From Phycisphaerales bacterium (lineage in GTDB: Bacteria; Planctomycetota; Phycisphaerae; UBA1845): a stretch of DNA of 34,488 bases. Position 1 is the first letter of the stretch. Every line of letters begins with the position of its first letter. Shown piece by piece: positions 9,692 to 18,627 of this stretch. Under the pieces are notes generated by a model. That model ran no database searches, had not been told where the DNA came from, and saw only the letters and a program-made list of their open reading frames with translations. The translations under genes were made by a program, and so were the position numbers. The stretch spans positions 1-34,488 of the forward strand of contig JABFSN010000143.1 of the NCBI GenBank assembly GCA_013140575.1, written 5' to 3'.

Positions 9692-11164
9692 TCACGACCC
9701 CGTGGGTTCGGCCGCGGCATCGACGTCGAGCGAGGGGAACCCGAATTCGGCGGGCGCGGCCGTGGGTCGGTCGTGCTTAAAGACGTCGATGGCGCGCCAC
9801 GCGCCGCTGTTCCATCGCCACCACTGATAGACGCCCAACCACACGATCAGGACGGAAGCGACCACCCACGGGCCGACGCTGCCGTATTCGGGAAACCACG
9901 TGGCCACGAGATAGCCGCCTCCCACCACCATCAGCCAATGGCTGGCGATGAACACCAGCGAGGGCACGAACGTATCGCCCGCGCCGCGCAGGGCGCTGTT
10001 GTACCCGATGCCCAAGGCGTCGAAAACCTGAAAGACGGCCGCGCAGATTATGACCGCCGAGCCGATGCGGATCACTTCCGCGTCGGTGGAGAACCAGCCG
10101 AGCAACGGGACGCGGGCGACGAAGTACACGACGGACATCGCGCCCATGTAGGCCAGGATGCACAGCGTGCCGATGCGGGTGACGCGGACGGCATGGTCGG
10201 GGTCGCGGGCGCCGATGGACCGGCCCACGAGCGATGAAATGGCCATGCCCACGCCCAAACACGGCAGGAAGCTGATGCGCAGATACTGCCAGGCGGCGTT
10301 GGTGGCCAACTGATGGGTCTTGCCGAAGTAGGATCCGACGAGCACGACGGTGAAAATGGCCCAAACGGCGACGTCGCTGAGCCACTGCAGCCCCGATGGG
10401 CCGCCGACGCGGAGGACGTTTTTCATTTTGCCCCAATCGGGTCGCCACGTGTCGCGGGAGGCGAATTCACGATGGGTCCGTTCGGAACAGAATGCGATCC
10501 ACAACCGGGCCATGCGATAGGCGGAGCCGACGACGGTGCCCCACGCGGCGCCGGCGATGCCCATCGCGGGCATTCCGAGCTTCCCGAATATCAGCACGTA
10601 ACTGACCACGCCGTTCACGACGACGCCCTCGAGGGCGGTGTACATGGTGATATGCGGCCGGTGAATGCCGTTGAAGTAGCTGCTGAGCGCCGTGGCCGCG
10701 ATGGTGGTGCCGACGGTCCAGAAGCAGATTCGGGCGTACTCGTTTTCGAGCGCTTCGATTCGCGGTTCGTGATGGGCAAGGGCGAACAGGGTCGGAAACA
10801 GCGGCCAAACGGCGGCCCCGATGATCCAGAACGCGCCCGACAAATACAATCCCTGCCAGGCGTAAGCGCTGCACGTGGCGCGGTCCCCGCGACCCAGCGA
10901 TTGCGATGCCAGCGTGGTCAGAATGGTCAACGTACCCATTCCGATGACGATGTAGGCCCACACGATCATTTGAGCCGGCAAAATGGCGGCCATGGCGTCG
11001 GTGTCGTTCGTCCGCGAGATCAGGAAGAAATCGGTGACATCCATGACCATGCGGCAACTGTTGGCCACCACGATGGGAATGGACAGCTTGACGACGTCGC
11101 GGATGTCGGACGAGGTGCGACTTCGTCGTTTTTCGAGTTGCGGTTTCAATTCGATGTCGATCAC
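9692..11164 (-). CDS. MATE family efflux transporter
   Basis: A 490-residue polytopic inner-membrane antiporter of the MATE family (NorM/DinF type), which exports cationic drugs or metabolites using a sodium or proton gradient. About twelve hydrophobic segments are visible, in two homologous halves. Recognisable stretches are VVKLSIPIVVANSCRMV at the start, IGMGTLTILTTLASQSLGRGD after helix 2, and FLPCLGVGMAISSLVGRSIGA in the second half, matching the conserved GQxxGA-like loop. The start is a GTG at 11164 with no good Shine-Dalgarno sequence. The next residues are hydrophilic (KPQLEKRRSR), so a later start is possible. The gene is preceded by a leader containing a terminator and a short ORF, which suggests regulated readthrough. 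The substrate is not predictable. Confidence 0.9.
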   Translation of the reverse strand: MIDIELKPQLEKRRSRTSSDIRDVVKLSIPIVVANSCRMVMDVTDFFLISRTNDTDAMAAILPAQMIVWAYIVIGMGTLTILTTLASQSLGRGDRATCSAYAWQGLYLSGAFWIIGAAVWPLFPTLFALAHHEPRIEALENEYARICFWTVGTTIAATALSSYFNGIHRPHITMYTALEGVVVNGVVSYVLIFGKLGMPAMGIAGAAWGTVVGSAYRMARLWIAFCSERTHREFASRDTWRPDWGKMKNVLRVGGPSGLQWLSDVAVWAIFTVVLVGSYFGKTHQLATNAAWQYLRISFLPCLGVGMAISSLVGRSIGARDPDHAVRVTRIGTLCILAYMGAMSVVYFVARVPLLGWFSTDAEVIRIGSAVIICAAVFQVFDALGIGYNSALRGAGDTFVPSLVFIASHWLMVVGGGYLVATWFPEYGSVGPWVVASVLIVWLGVYQWWRWNSGAWRAIDVFKHDRPTAAPAEFGFPSLDVDAAAEPTGS

Positions 11165-11182
11165 GATCTGGATCCGTTCAAC

Positions 11183-11216
11183 AAAAAACCCCGGGAACCG
11201 ATGGCGCCCGGGGTTT
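11183..11216 (-). terminator. Intrinsic terminator in the MATE gene leader
   Basis: On the minus strand, stem AACCCCGGG (11215-11207) and CCCGGGGTT (11195-11187) with an 11-nt loop is followed by six T residues (11188-11183). It ends about 19 nt before the GTG of the MATE gene and about 26 nt after the stop of a 25-codon ORF. Its position inside the leader, rather than after a gene, suggests attenuation. Confidence 0.8.
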
Positions 11217-11241
11217 CGCGATATTCAGAAAAAAGCGATTC

Positions 11242-11319
11242 CTAGGGACCGGCACTCCATAAGCGCACGACGACGGTGCGTCGCGGCGGGGTCAGTTGCT
11301 TGAATGTCGTAACCTTCAT
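11242..11319 (-). CDS. Candidate 25-codon leader peptide or small protein upstream of the MATE gene
   Basis: ATG at 11319, stop TAG at 11244-11242, 25 residues beginning MKVTTFKQL and containing TPPRRTVVV and the end WSAGP. A purine stretch (GCGGAAA) lies 8-14 nt upstream of the ATG as a possible ribosome-binding site. A sigma-70-like promoter lies about 30 nt further upstream and an intrinsic terminator lies 26 nt downstream. The arrangement of promoter, short ORF and terminator ahead of an efflux gene resembles leader-peptide attenuation. The peptide contains Pro-Pro-Arg-Arg, a combination that can slow ribosomes. I do not recognise a protein family, and a chance ORF cannot be excluded. Confidence 0.4.
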   Translation of the reverse strand: MKVTTFKQLTPPRRTVVVRLWSAGP

Positions 11320-11350
11320 CGTGCGAAGTTTCCGCAATGGAATCCGATGG

Positions 11351-11380
11351 TCTATAACAGGTCGACCGCTCGCGCGTCAA
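11351..11380 (-). promoter_or_regulatory. Sigma-70-like promoter for the MATE leader
   Basis: On the minus strand TTGACG (11380-11375) is separated by 18 bp from TATAGA (11356-11351). Transcription would start near 11344, giving a leader of about 180 nt before the MATE start codon. The -35 box matches consensus at 5 of 6 positions and the -10 box at 4 of 6. Confidence 0.45.
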
Positions 11381-11491
11381 GTCTTGAGTCGCTTGAATTC
11401 CGCGAGCGGGTCGTTTAGGGAATGGCACATGGAGGGTAGGGCGATCCACGCCCGTGCACCTGCCGTCGCGCGTCGAACAAGGAGTCCATGC

Positions 11492-14164
11492 ATGTCGGGT
11501 CGGAAACTGTGTTTCGGGTTGTGTTTATTCGCCGGGTGGGCTGCGTGGTCGTCGGTTGCCCAGGCATGCGACCGAGGCATAGGGGCGACCGATTGCGGGC
11601 GGTCCGTTGGCATCGATGGCGATTACCGCGAGTTCGATTCCGCGAAGGGGATGGATCCGCGGGTCTATCCGCGAGATTTGCCGGTGGATTTCAAGCATTT
11701 GAAGCTGGATTTGCTGTTCGAGGATTTGAAAGCCCGGAAGTTCAGCGGGGTGGCGACAATCACGTTTCGTCCGGTTCGGTCGAACTTGAAATCGCTGCGG
11801 TTGGACGCGGCGGATTTGGCCATCGAGAAGGTCGTGGACGGCGGCGGCAACGAAGTGCCGTTTGAACACGACGGACGCCATCTGGCGATGCTGTTCGGCG
11901 GCGAGTTGGCGGTCGATCAGGAGGTCACCGTGTCGATTCATTATCGGTGCGCGGAGCCGGTGACGGGCATGCATTTCGCGCTGCCGGGCGGGGCGTACGC
12001 CGATCGACCGCCGGTGGTGCATACGCAGGGGGAAACGGAATTCGCGCGCTACTGGTACCCGTGTTTCGATTCGCCGGGCCTCCGCTTGACGACGGAGATG
12101 GTGGTGACGGTGCCGCGGCCGTTTTTCGCGTTGTCCAACGGCAAGCTGATCGAGGTGATCGACGACAACCGGACACGCCGAACGACGTATCATTGGCGGC
12201 AATCGGTGCCGCACGTGTTCTACCTGGTGACGCTGGTGATCGGGGAGTTCGACGTGGCCGGCGCGAAATGGCGGGACATCCCGCTGTCGTACCACGTGCC
12301 GATGGGGCGGGCGGAGGACGCGCGGCGGACGTACGTGCGGACGCCGGACATGCTGGAGTTTTTTTCCACCGTCACCGGGGTCGACTATCCGTACGAGAAA
12401 TACGATCAGGTCAACGTGCCGCTGTTCGATTTCGGCGGCATGGAACACACCACGGCGACGACGATGGGCGACCGGTTTCTTCTGGACGAGCGGGCGGCGC
12501 TGGACACGGATTACGACGGATTGATTTCCCACGAACTGGCCCACCAATGGTACGGCGATCTGATCACCTGCCGGTCGTGGCCGCACATATGGCTGAACGA
12601 GGGGTTCGCGACGTTTTTCGATACGCTGTGGCGGGAGAAGCAGTTCGGCCGCGAGGAGTATCTGGACGAGATTCGCCGGAACTACAGGAGCATTGCCGAC
12701 CATGACCGCACGGATACGCCGGGGCCGTTGGTGCTGCGCGACTACACCGATGAGCTGCAACCGTTCTGGCACAAGGATTCGCTGGCCTACACGAAGGGTG
12801 CGTGCGTGCTGCACATGTTACGGCACCAACTCGGCGACGAGACGTTTTTCAAGGTGATTCAGGCGTATACGCGGCGGTTTCGCGAGTCGGAAGTGGAGAC
12901 GGACGATTTCCGTCGAGTCATTGAGGAGGTCAGCGGACGCAATTTCGAGCAGTTTTTCGAGCAGTGGACGTATCGGCCGGGGATACCGCATCTGAACGTG
13001 ACATACACGTGGGATCCGGACGAGAAAACCGTCACCGTGGACGTGGAACAGTTGCAGTCGATCAGCGCCGCGACGCCCGCGTTTCGGTTTCCGCTGGACG
13101 TTCAGTTTCGTACCGGCCAGGAGGTGACCAGCGCTACCATCGACGTGTCGTCGCGCACGGCGTCGTGGACGGGACCGTTTGGGCAGCCGCCGGAAATGTT
13201 CAGCGTCGATCCGCAGGCGGGCGTGCTGGCCCGCGTGCAAACGAACAAGCCCCGCCCGATGTGGCTGCGGGAACTACGCGGCGGGCCGACGAGCTACAGC
13301 CGAATCGTCGCGGCCGAGGCGCTGGCGAACGAAAGCCGGCCGGAAGTGATCGACGCGTTAACGCGATCGGCGTTGGAAGCGGACGAGCATTGGACGGTGC
13401 GCGCGGCGGCGGCGCGGGCGTTAGGGGTGATGCAGTCCGAACGGGCATTGGAATCGCTGGCGGTCATGCTGAAACAGGGGGGGCGTCTGGACGATCACAA
13501 GACGCGGCGTGCGGTCGTGGAAGCGATCGGGCAATACCGCGACCAGCGCGCCGTGGACGCATTGCGACCGCTGGCGGAATCGGATTCGAGCTACAACGTC
13601 GAGGCGGCCGCAACGGAAGCGCTGGGCAAGATGCACGGGTTCGACGTGCTGCCGACGCTGCTGGCCAACGCGGACAAACCGTCGCACGCGGAGGTGATAC
13701 GCACGGCGGCGTTGAAGGCGTTGGGTGAACTGGGCGCGGCGGAAGGCGTCGCGGTTGCGAAGCGTTACGCATCCCGCGGGAATCACGAGCGACTGCGTCC
13801 GGAAGCCGTCAAGGCGCTGGGGCGGTTGGCGCGGCTGGATGAACACGAAGAGGCAATTCAGCAGTTTCTGATCGACCTCCTGAACGACGATCAGCACTGG
13901 ACAGTCGAGGCCGCCGTCGATGCGCTGATCGGTTTGGGCGACGACGAAGGGGTCGCGGCCGTGCGTGCGTTACTGAAACGGGCGAACGATCCCCGGATCC
14001 AGCGTGCGGCGGAGGCGGCGTTGCGGCGTTTCGAAGATGCGGCGATGGAGCGACGGGGCGACGACGTGTTGCGGCGGGAATTGGACGCAGTGCGAACCCG
14101 CGTTCGGGAATTGGAAACGCGGTTGGAGACGCTACAACGAATGCATTCCGGCGACGGGGGTTGA
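11492..14164 (+). CDS. Exported M1 family aminopeptidase with C-terminal HEAT repeats
   Basis: An 890-residue gluzincin aminopeptidase predicted to release N-terminal residues from peptides outside the cytoplasm. The ATG at 11492 is supported by AAGGAG at 11479-11484 and by the signal peptide it creates (MSGRKLCFGLCLFAGWAAW, cleavage near VAQA). The exopeptidase motif GGMEH begins at Gly315. The zinc motif HELAH gives His347, Glu348 and His351, and the third ligand is Glu370 in NEGFA, the expected 19 residues after His351. From about residue 600 onward are at least six HEAT-like helical repeats (WTVRAAAARALGVM, YNVEAAATEALGKM), then a short coiled-coil end. HEAT repeats after M1 domains suggest protein docking. 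The gene is divergent from the MATE leader; the overlapping upstream region could be co-regulated. Confidence 0.93.
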   Translation: MSGRKLCFGLCLFAGWAAWSSVAQACDRGIGATDCGRSVGIDGDYREFDSAKGMDPRVYPRDLPVDFKHLKLDLLFEDLKARKFSGVATITFRPVRSNLKSLRLDAADLAIEKVVDGGGNEVPFEHDGRHLAMLFGGELAVDQEVTVSIHYRCAEPVTGMHFALPGGAYADRPPVVHTQGETEFARYWYPCFDSPGLRLTTEMVVTVPRPFFALSNGKLIEVIDDNRTRRTTYHWRQSVPHVFYLVTLVIGEFDVAGAKWRDIPLSYHVPMGRAEDARRTYVRTPDMLEFFSTVTGVDYPYEKYDQVNVPLFDFGGMEHTTATTMGDRFLLDERAALDTDYDGLISHELAHQWYGDLITCRSWPHIWLNEGFATFFDTLWREKQFGREEYLDEIRRNYRSIADHDRTDTPGPLVLRDYTDELQPFWHKDSLAYTKGACVLHMLRHQLGDETFFKVIQAYTRRFRESEVETDDFRRVIEEVSGRNFEQFFEQWTYRPGIPHLNVTYTWDPDEKTVTVDVEQLQSISAATPAFRFPLDVQFRTGQEVTSATIDVSSRTASWTGPFGQPPEMFSVDPQAGVLARVQTNKPRPMWLRELRGGPTSYSRIVAAEALANESRPEVIDALTRSALEADEHWTVRAAAARALGVMQSERALESLAVMLKQGGRLDDHKTRRAVVEAIGQYRDQRAVDALRPLAESDSSYNVEAAATEALGKMHGFDVLPTLLANADKPSHAEVIRTAALKALGELGAAEGVAVAKRYASRGNHERLRPEAVKALGRLARLDEHEEAIQQFLIDLLNDDQHWTVEAAVDALIGLGDDEGVAAVRALLKRANDPRIQRAAEAALRRFEDAAMERRGDDVLRRELDAVRTRVRELETRLETLQRMHSGDGG

Positions 14165-14488
14165 CGGCCGCGCCGGATCGCGGTGCCGTGGTACAATCGG
14201 CCGTAGAAGCCGGGTCTACACCGGTGCTGTCGCATTTTGGGTCGTCCGCGGCCGCCGGTCAGTGAATTCGCGACGATTCACAGCGCAGGGCATCGCAGGC
14301 GGTGGCAGTTACCGTGTCGTTGCCCACGCGGTTTGCGACGCCGTATTCAAATCGTCCGCCGCCCGATAACATGTCGGCGCGGTGATCGGCTGTAGGCGGG
14401 TCACAATTCTGGCGAAGAATGAACGGCGTGCGCCTGGTGGGGACCGGGCGCGGGTCGCCCAAACGGTTTGATCGATTCGGAGGATGCA
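14165..14488. other. Intergenic region before the glutamine synthetase gene
   Basis: 324 bp with no gene I can support. GGTACAAT at 14190-14197 resembles a -10 box, but no -35 box stands at the right distance. A partial sigma-54 resemblance near 14325-14341 lacks the essential GG. No hairpin with a T-run was found. Confidence 0.4.
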
Positions 14489-16684
14489 ATGGACCTGACC
14501 AAGACGCGCGAACGGGCGGTGGCGGCGGCACAAGCGTGGACCAAGCGACCCAACGGGGCGGCGACCACCCCGCCGCGTGCTGATGCCATTTTCGCATGCG
14601 ACGTGTTCAGCCTGCGGACCATGCGGCAACGTCTGCCGAAGGAAATCTACGCGCAATTGCTGAGCACCATCCGACAGGGGCATTCGCTGGACGTGCGCAT
14701 CGCGGACGTGGTGGCCGCGGCCATGAAGGACTGGGCGATCGAGAATGGCGCATCGCATTACACGCATTGGTTCCAGCCGCTGACCGGTTTGACGGCCGAG
14801 AAGCACGATTCGCTGGTCGTGTCGGATGGCGACGGGGGGATGATTTACGCGTTGAGCGGTGCGGACCTGTGCCAGGGCGAACCGGATGCGTCCAGTTTTC
14901 CATCGGGCGGCGTGCGTGCGACGTTTGAAGCGCGGGGATACACGGCGTGGGACGCGACCAGCCCGGCGTTTTTGGTGCGCGGCGAAAACAACGTCACGCT
15001 GTGCATTCCGACGGCGTTCGTGTCGTGGACGGGGGCGGCGCTGGACAAGAAGACGCCGTTGCTGCGATCCATGGACGCGCTGTCGGCGCAGGCGATGCGG
15101 ATTTTGAAGCTGTTTGGCACGGCGCACGAGGTCAGCCGGGTGCATACGACAGTGGGATGCGAACAGGAGTATTTTCTCGTCGATCGCAATCTGTATTTCG
15201 CCCGGCCCGATCTGGTGACCTGCGACCGGACGCTGTTCGGGGCCAAGCCGCCGAAGGGCCAGCAATTGGAGGACCACTATTTCGGGTCGATTCCGCAGCG
15301 CGTGCTGTCGTTCATGTCCGAGGCCGAGCAGGAGTTGTGCCGGATGGGCGTGCCGGTCAAGACGCGGCACAACGAGGTGGCGCCGGGGCAGTTCGAATTC
15401 GCCCCGATGGCCGAACACGCCAATGTCGCTTGCGACCACCAGATGGTGCTGATGGAGACGCTGAAACGGGTGGGGTCGCGCTACGGGCTGCAGGTGATTC
15501 TGCATGAGAAGCCGTTCGCGGGCATCAACGGGTCGGGCAAGCACAACAACTGGTCGATGGCCACGGACACCGGCGTCAACCTGCTGGACCCGCACGGCGA
15601 AACGCACACCAACATGCAGTTCCTGGTGTTTCTGTGCGCGGTGATGCGGGCGGTCGATCTGCACGCCGATCTGCTGCGGGCGTCGATCGCGTCGGCCGCC
15701 AACGATCACCGGCTGGGAGCGAACGAAGCGCCGCCGGCGATCATTTCGATCTTCCTAGGCGACATGCTGACGGACATCGTCGAGCAGCTTGAAGAGGGCA
15801 CGCCGAAGCGCACGCTGAAGGGCGGCGAGATCGACCTGGGCGCGACGACGTTGCCGCAAATTCCACGGCATTCCGGCGATCGCAACCGCACGTCGCCGTT
15901 CGCGTTCACCGGCAACAAGTTCGAGTTCCGCGCCGTCGGGTCGTCGGCGACGGCCGCCTGGCCGAACACGGTGATCAACACCATCGTGGCCGAGTCGCTG
16001 GACGACCTGGCCACGGAATTGGAGCAGACCGTGGGATCGGACCCGACGCCGGCGAAGCTGCAGTCGGCCGTCCAGAAAGTGTTGAAGAAGCTGATCAAGG
16101 AGCACAAGCGGGTCATTTTCAACGGCGACAATTATACACCGGAATGGCACGCGGAGGCCGAACGGCGCGGTCTGCCGCATTTGAAGGACACCGTTGAGTC
16201 GATTCCCGTATTCCGAACCAAGAAGGCGCTGGCGCTGTTCAAGAAATACAAGGTGCTGGACAAGGTGGAATTGGAAAGCCGCGCCACCGCGTTCATGGAG
16301 AAGTACGTCAAGCAGATTCAGATCGAGTCGGAAACGATGGCGTCGATCGGGCGACAGATGATTCAGCCCGCGGCGCTGGCCCATCAACAGCGGTCGGCAG
16401 AGGCCGTCAACGCCGCGTCCGCGGCGGGCATCGACAGCGACCGGCAGCGGGTTGCGTTGAAATCGTTCGTGGGTCTGGTGGATCGGTTCACGGAGGCGCT
16501 GGACGCGCTGGTCGACACCCACGACCACGCGAGCGACGACGTGTTCCAGCACGCGGCGGAGATGAAGAACAAGATCATTCCGCGCATGACGGCACTGCGG
16601 AAGTTGGGCGACGAACTGGAATTGTTGGTGGCGGCCGACCTGTGGCCGTTGCCGTCCTATCGGGAGTTGCTATTCCTGAAATAG
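14489..16684 (+). CDS. glnN: Type III glutamine synthetase
   Basis: GSIII makes glutamine from glutamate and ammonia with ATP, in the cytoplasm. At 731 residues it fits the long GSIII family rather than GSI (about 470). The ATG at 14489 has GGAGG at 14479-14483. Family hallmarks in order are [18 protein letters not shown] at the N-terminus, [29 protein letters not shown] with the metal-binding Glu residues, [30 protein letters not shown], and [20 protein letters not shown] near the ATP site. The C-terminal helical region (about 590-731) is typical for GSIII. The gene is monocistronic here. No PII or ammonium-transporter gene is adjacent, so nitrogen regulation is not visible. Confidence 0.96.
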   Translation: MDLTKTRERAVAAAQAWTKRPNGAATTPPRADAIFACDVFSLRTMRQRLPKEIYAQLLSTIRQGHSLDVRIADVVAAAMKDWAIENGASHYTHWFQPLTGLTAEKHDSLVVSDGDGGMIYALSGADLCQGEPDASSFPSGGVRATFEARGYTAWDATSPAFLVRGENNVTLCIPTAFVSWTGAALDKKTPLLRSMDALSAQAMRILKLFGTAHEVSRVHTTVGCEQEYFLVDRNLYFARPDLVTCDRTLFGAKPPKGQQLEDHYFGSIPQRVLSFMSEAEQELCRMGVPVKTRHNEVAPGQFEFAPMAEHANVACDHQMVLMETLKRVGSRYGLQVILHEKPFAGINGSGKHNNWSMATDTGVNLLDPHGETHTNMQFLVFLCAVMRAVDLHADLLRASIASAANDHRLGANEAPPAIISIFLGDMLTDIVEQLEEGTPKRTLKGGEIDLGATTLPQIPRHSGDRNRTSPFAFTGNKFEFRAVGSSATAAWPNTVINTIVAESLDDLATELEQTVGSDPTPAKLQSAVQKVLKKLIKEHKRVIFNGDNYTPEWHAEAERRGLPHLKDTVESIPVFRTKKALALFKKYKVLDKVELESRATAFMEKYVKQIQIESETMASIGRQMIQPAALAHQQRSAEAVNAASAAGIDSDRQRVALKSFVGLVDRFTEALDALVDTHDHASDDVFQHAAEMKNKIIPRMTALRKLGDELELLVAADLWPLPSYRELLFLK

Positions 16685-16833
16685 GCGACGCCACCCATTC
16701 CGCGACACGGCGGGCTGCACCTTGCCGCACGGAACGTCAATGCCCGGGCATTTTCAGAACCCGCCACGCAAGTGCCGGGCCGTGTGCGACGGGCGACGAG
16801 ACGCGAAACCATCTCGACCCGGTCATGAATCGG

Positions 16834-16853
16834 CCCCGGACTTGCGTCCGGGG
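16834..16853. repeat. Palindromic hairpin after glnN
   Basis: CCCCGGAC (16834-16841), loop TTGC, GTCCGGGG (16846-16853), followed by TTCT. It could terminate glnN transcription weakly but lacks a real T-run, and it resembles the CCGGGGG-type palindromes elsewhere in the window. The rest of 16685-16921 shows nothing recognisable. Confidence 0.6.
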
Positions 16854-16921
16854 TTCTGATGTTCGCACCGATGATTTCCACCGCGTGACGATTTCCATGC
16901 CACCTCGTAACATGGACCGCC

Positions 16922-17686
16922 ATGGACGGCGAAGTGCTGCGACGGTTGTTGGCGGACGTACACGCCGGGACGGTGGACGTCGAAGAGGCCGTTCGGCGTT
17001 TGCGGCATCTGCCGTTCGAGAAGATCGCGTCGGCCACCATTGACCATCACCGGGCGATTCGCTGCGGTTTTCCCGAAGTCGTCTACGCCGAAGGCAAGAC
17101 CGCCGAACAGGTGACGGCAATCGTCGGGCGACTGGCGGCCGCGGGCGGAAACGTGCTGGTCACGCGGGCGGCCGCCGGGCAATTCGACGCGGTTCAAGCG
17201 TCCCAGCCGTCGGCCGTCTACCATCGCGCGGCCCGGGCGATCACCATTCGACAAACGCCGATTCAATTGTCGGCGGGAACCATCGCCATTGTGTCGGCCG
17301 GGACCAGCGACGAACCGGTGGCCGAGGAGGCTTGCGTCACCGCGGAAATCATGGACCAGCGCGTCGAGTGCATCTACGACGTGGGCGTGGCCGGCATTCA
17401 CCGGTTGCTGGCCCATCACGAGATGTTGCAGACGGTCAATGTCTGCGTAGTGGTCGCGGGAATGGAGGGGGCGCTGGCCAGCGTGGTCGGAGGGCTGGTG
17501 GCATGCCCGGTGATCGCGGTTCCGACGAGCGTGGGATATGGAGCGAGTTTCGGGGGCGTGGCCGCGTTGCTGGCGATGTTGAACAGTTGCTCGTCGGGCG
17601 TGACCGTGGTGAACATCGACAACGGGTTCGCCGCCGGCTACACCGCGTCGCTGATCAACCGCCTGGCCGAAAGGCGGGACGCGTGA
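16922..17686 (+). CDS. larB: LarB, pyridinium-3,5-biscarboxylic acid mononucleotide synthase
   Basis: LarB carboxylates and hydrolyses nicotinic acid adenine dinucleotide in the first step of nickel-pincer nucleotide cofactor synthesis, used by lactate racemase and related epimerases. The 254-residue protein has the C-terminal AIR-carboxylase-like domain: SAGTSDEPVAEEA at about 122-134, GMEGALASVVGGL at about 180, PTSVGYGASFGG, and LNSCSSGVTVVNIDNGF, in which Cys223 corresponds to the conserved catalytic Cys. The N-terminal FEKIASATIDHHRAIRCGFPEVVY segment is also typical. It overlaps nnrD (GTGA). No larC, larE or lactate racemase gene is in the window, so the cofactor pathway must be completed elsewhere if it is present. 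Confidence 0.93.
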   Translation: MDGEVLRRLLADVHAGTVDVEEAVRRLRHLPFEKIASATIDHHRAIRCGFPEVVYAEGKTAEQVTAIVGRLAAAGGNVLVTRAAAGQFDAVQASQPSAVYHRAARAITIRQTPIQLSAGTIAIVSAGTSDEPVAEEACVTAEIMDQRVECIYDVGVAGIHRLLAHHEMLQTVNVCVVVAGMEGALASVVGGLVACPVIAVPTSVGYGASFGGVAALLAMLNSCSSGVTVVNIDNGFAAGYTASLINRLAERRDA

Positions 17687-18564
17687 CCGTGCCGCGCGAC
17701 ATTCCGCCGTTTCCGCCGCGTGCCGACGACGCGCACAAGGGCGACGTCGGTAGAATCGTGGTCATCGGCGGGCGATTCGACGACGTGGGCATGGTCGGGG
17801 CGCCGGCGCTGGTGGCCAACGCGGCGTTCAGGGCCGGCGCCGGTCTGGTGCAGATCGTGACGCCGCGCGACGCGCAGGTGGCCGTTTCGATTCTGGCGCC
17901 CTGCGCCACGACGCGTACGTTGAAACTGGGCGAATCGAGTCGGCTGGCCGATTACGCGGCGGAATTCGATGCCGACGTGGTGGCCATCGGACCGGGGTTG
18001 TCGCCGGAGATTTCCAGCGCCGACGTGGTGACGTTGTTGCAGCGTTTCGAAGGACCGACGGTGGTGGACGCGGATGCGTTGAACCGATTGGCCGAGGTGG
18101 GGTTGTGGAAGGCGGCCCGACCGGCGCAAGTGGTGGTCACGCCCCATCCGGGCGAGATGCGGCGGTTGCTGACCGGTTTATCGATCAAGGCGGACACGGC
18201 CCGGCGGACGGAGTGTGCCCAGGAGCTGGCCCGCAAGACGCAAACCGTCGTCGTTCACAAGGGTGCGGGAACGGTCGTGACCGACGGAACACGCACCTAC
18301 GTCAACGCGACCGGCCATAGCGGAATGGCCACCGCCGGGTCGGGCGATGTGCTGACCGGCTTGATCGCCGGGTTGCTGGGGCAGAAAATGCAGGCGTACG
18401 AGGCGGCCGTGCTGGGCGTCTATCTGCACGGCCGCGCGGGCGAGTGTGCGACGTCCCGGGTGGGACAGATTCCGACGATGGCCACGGATCTGGTCGACGG
18501 CATCGCCGAGGCCGTCGTGGCCCATCGGCGGCAGACTACGGGCAGAACGCCGAACGGGCGATGA
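17683..18564 (+). CDS. nnrD: ADP-dependent NAD(P)H-hydrate dehydratase
   Basis: NnrD dehydrates S-NAD(P)HX back to NAD(P)H, a metabolite-repair reaction in the cytoplasm. The 293-residue protein starts at a GTG that overlaps the larB stop by four bases (GTGA), with AAGGCGGG just upstream, indicating translational coupling. Ribokinase-like family marks are GDVGRIVVIGG, GAPALVANAAFRAGAGLV, AIGPGLS, TVVDADALNRL, VVVTPHPGEM, VVHKGAGTVVTDG and HSGMATAGSGDVLTGLIAG, where Asp222 is the likely catalytic residue. The N-terminal epimerase domain (NnrE), often fused in bacteria, is absent, so this is the stand-alone dehydratase form. Confidence 0.93.
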   Translation: MTVPRDIPPFPPRADDAHKGDVGRIVVIGGRFDDVGMVGAPALVANAAFRAGAGLVQIVTPRDAQVAVSILAPCATTRTLKLGESSRLADYAAEFDADVVAIGPGLSPEISSADVVTLLQRFEGPTVVDADALNRLAEVGLWKAARPAQVVVTPHPGEMRRLLTGLSIKADTARRTECAQELARKTQTVVVHKGAGTVVTDGTRTYVNATGHSGMATAGSGDVLTGLIAGLLGQKMQAYEAAVLGVYLHGRAGECATSRVGQIPTMATDLVDGIAEAVVAHRRQTTGRTPNGR

Positions 18565-18627
18565 AGATTGTCGGTGTCGTTTCGGGCGTGGGGAAATAAA
18601 AGAGCAGGGCTAATCGGAGTTCGTGAC

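Noticed and set aside
11165-11344. Guanidine, PreQ1 or manganese riboswitch upstream of the MATE gene
   Set aside because: No diagnostic conserved loops were found by eye; the short ORF plus terminator arrangement is better supported.
14325-14341. Sigma-54 promoter for glnN
   Set aside because: The required GG in the -24 box is absent; only a partial -12 match exists.
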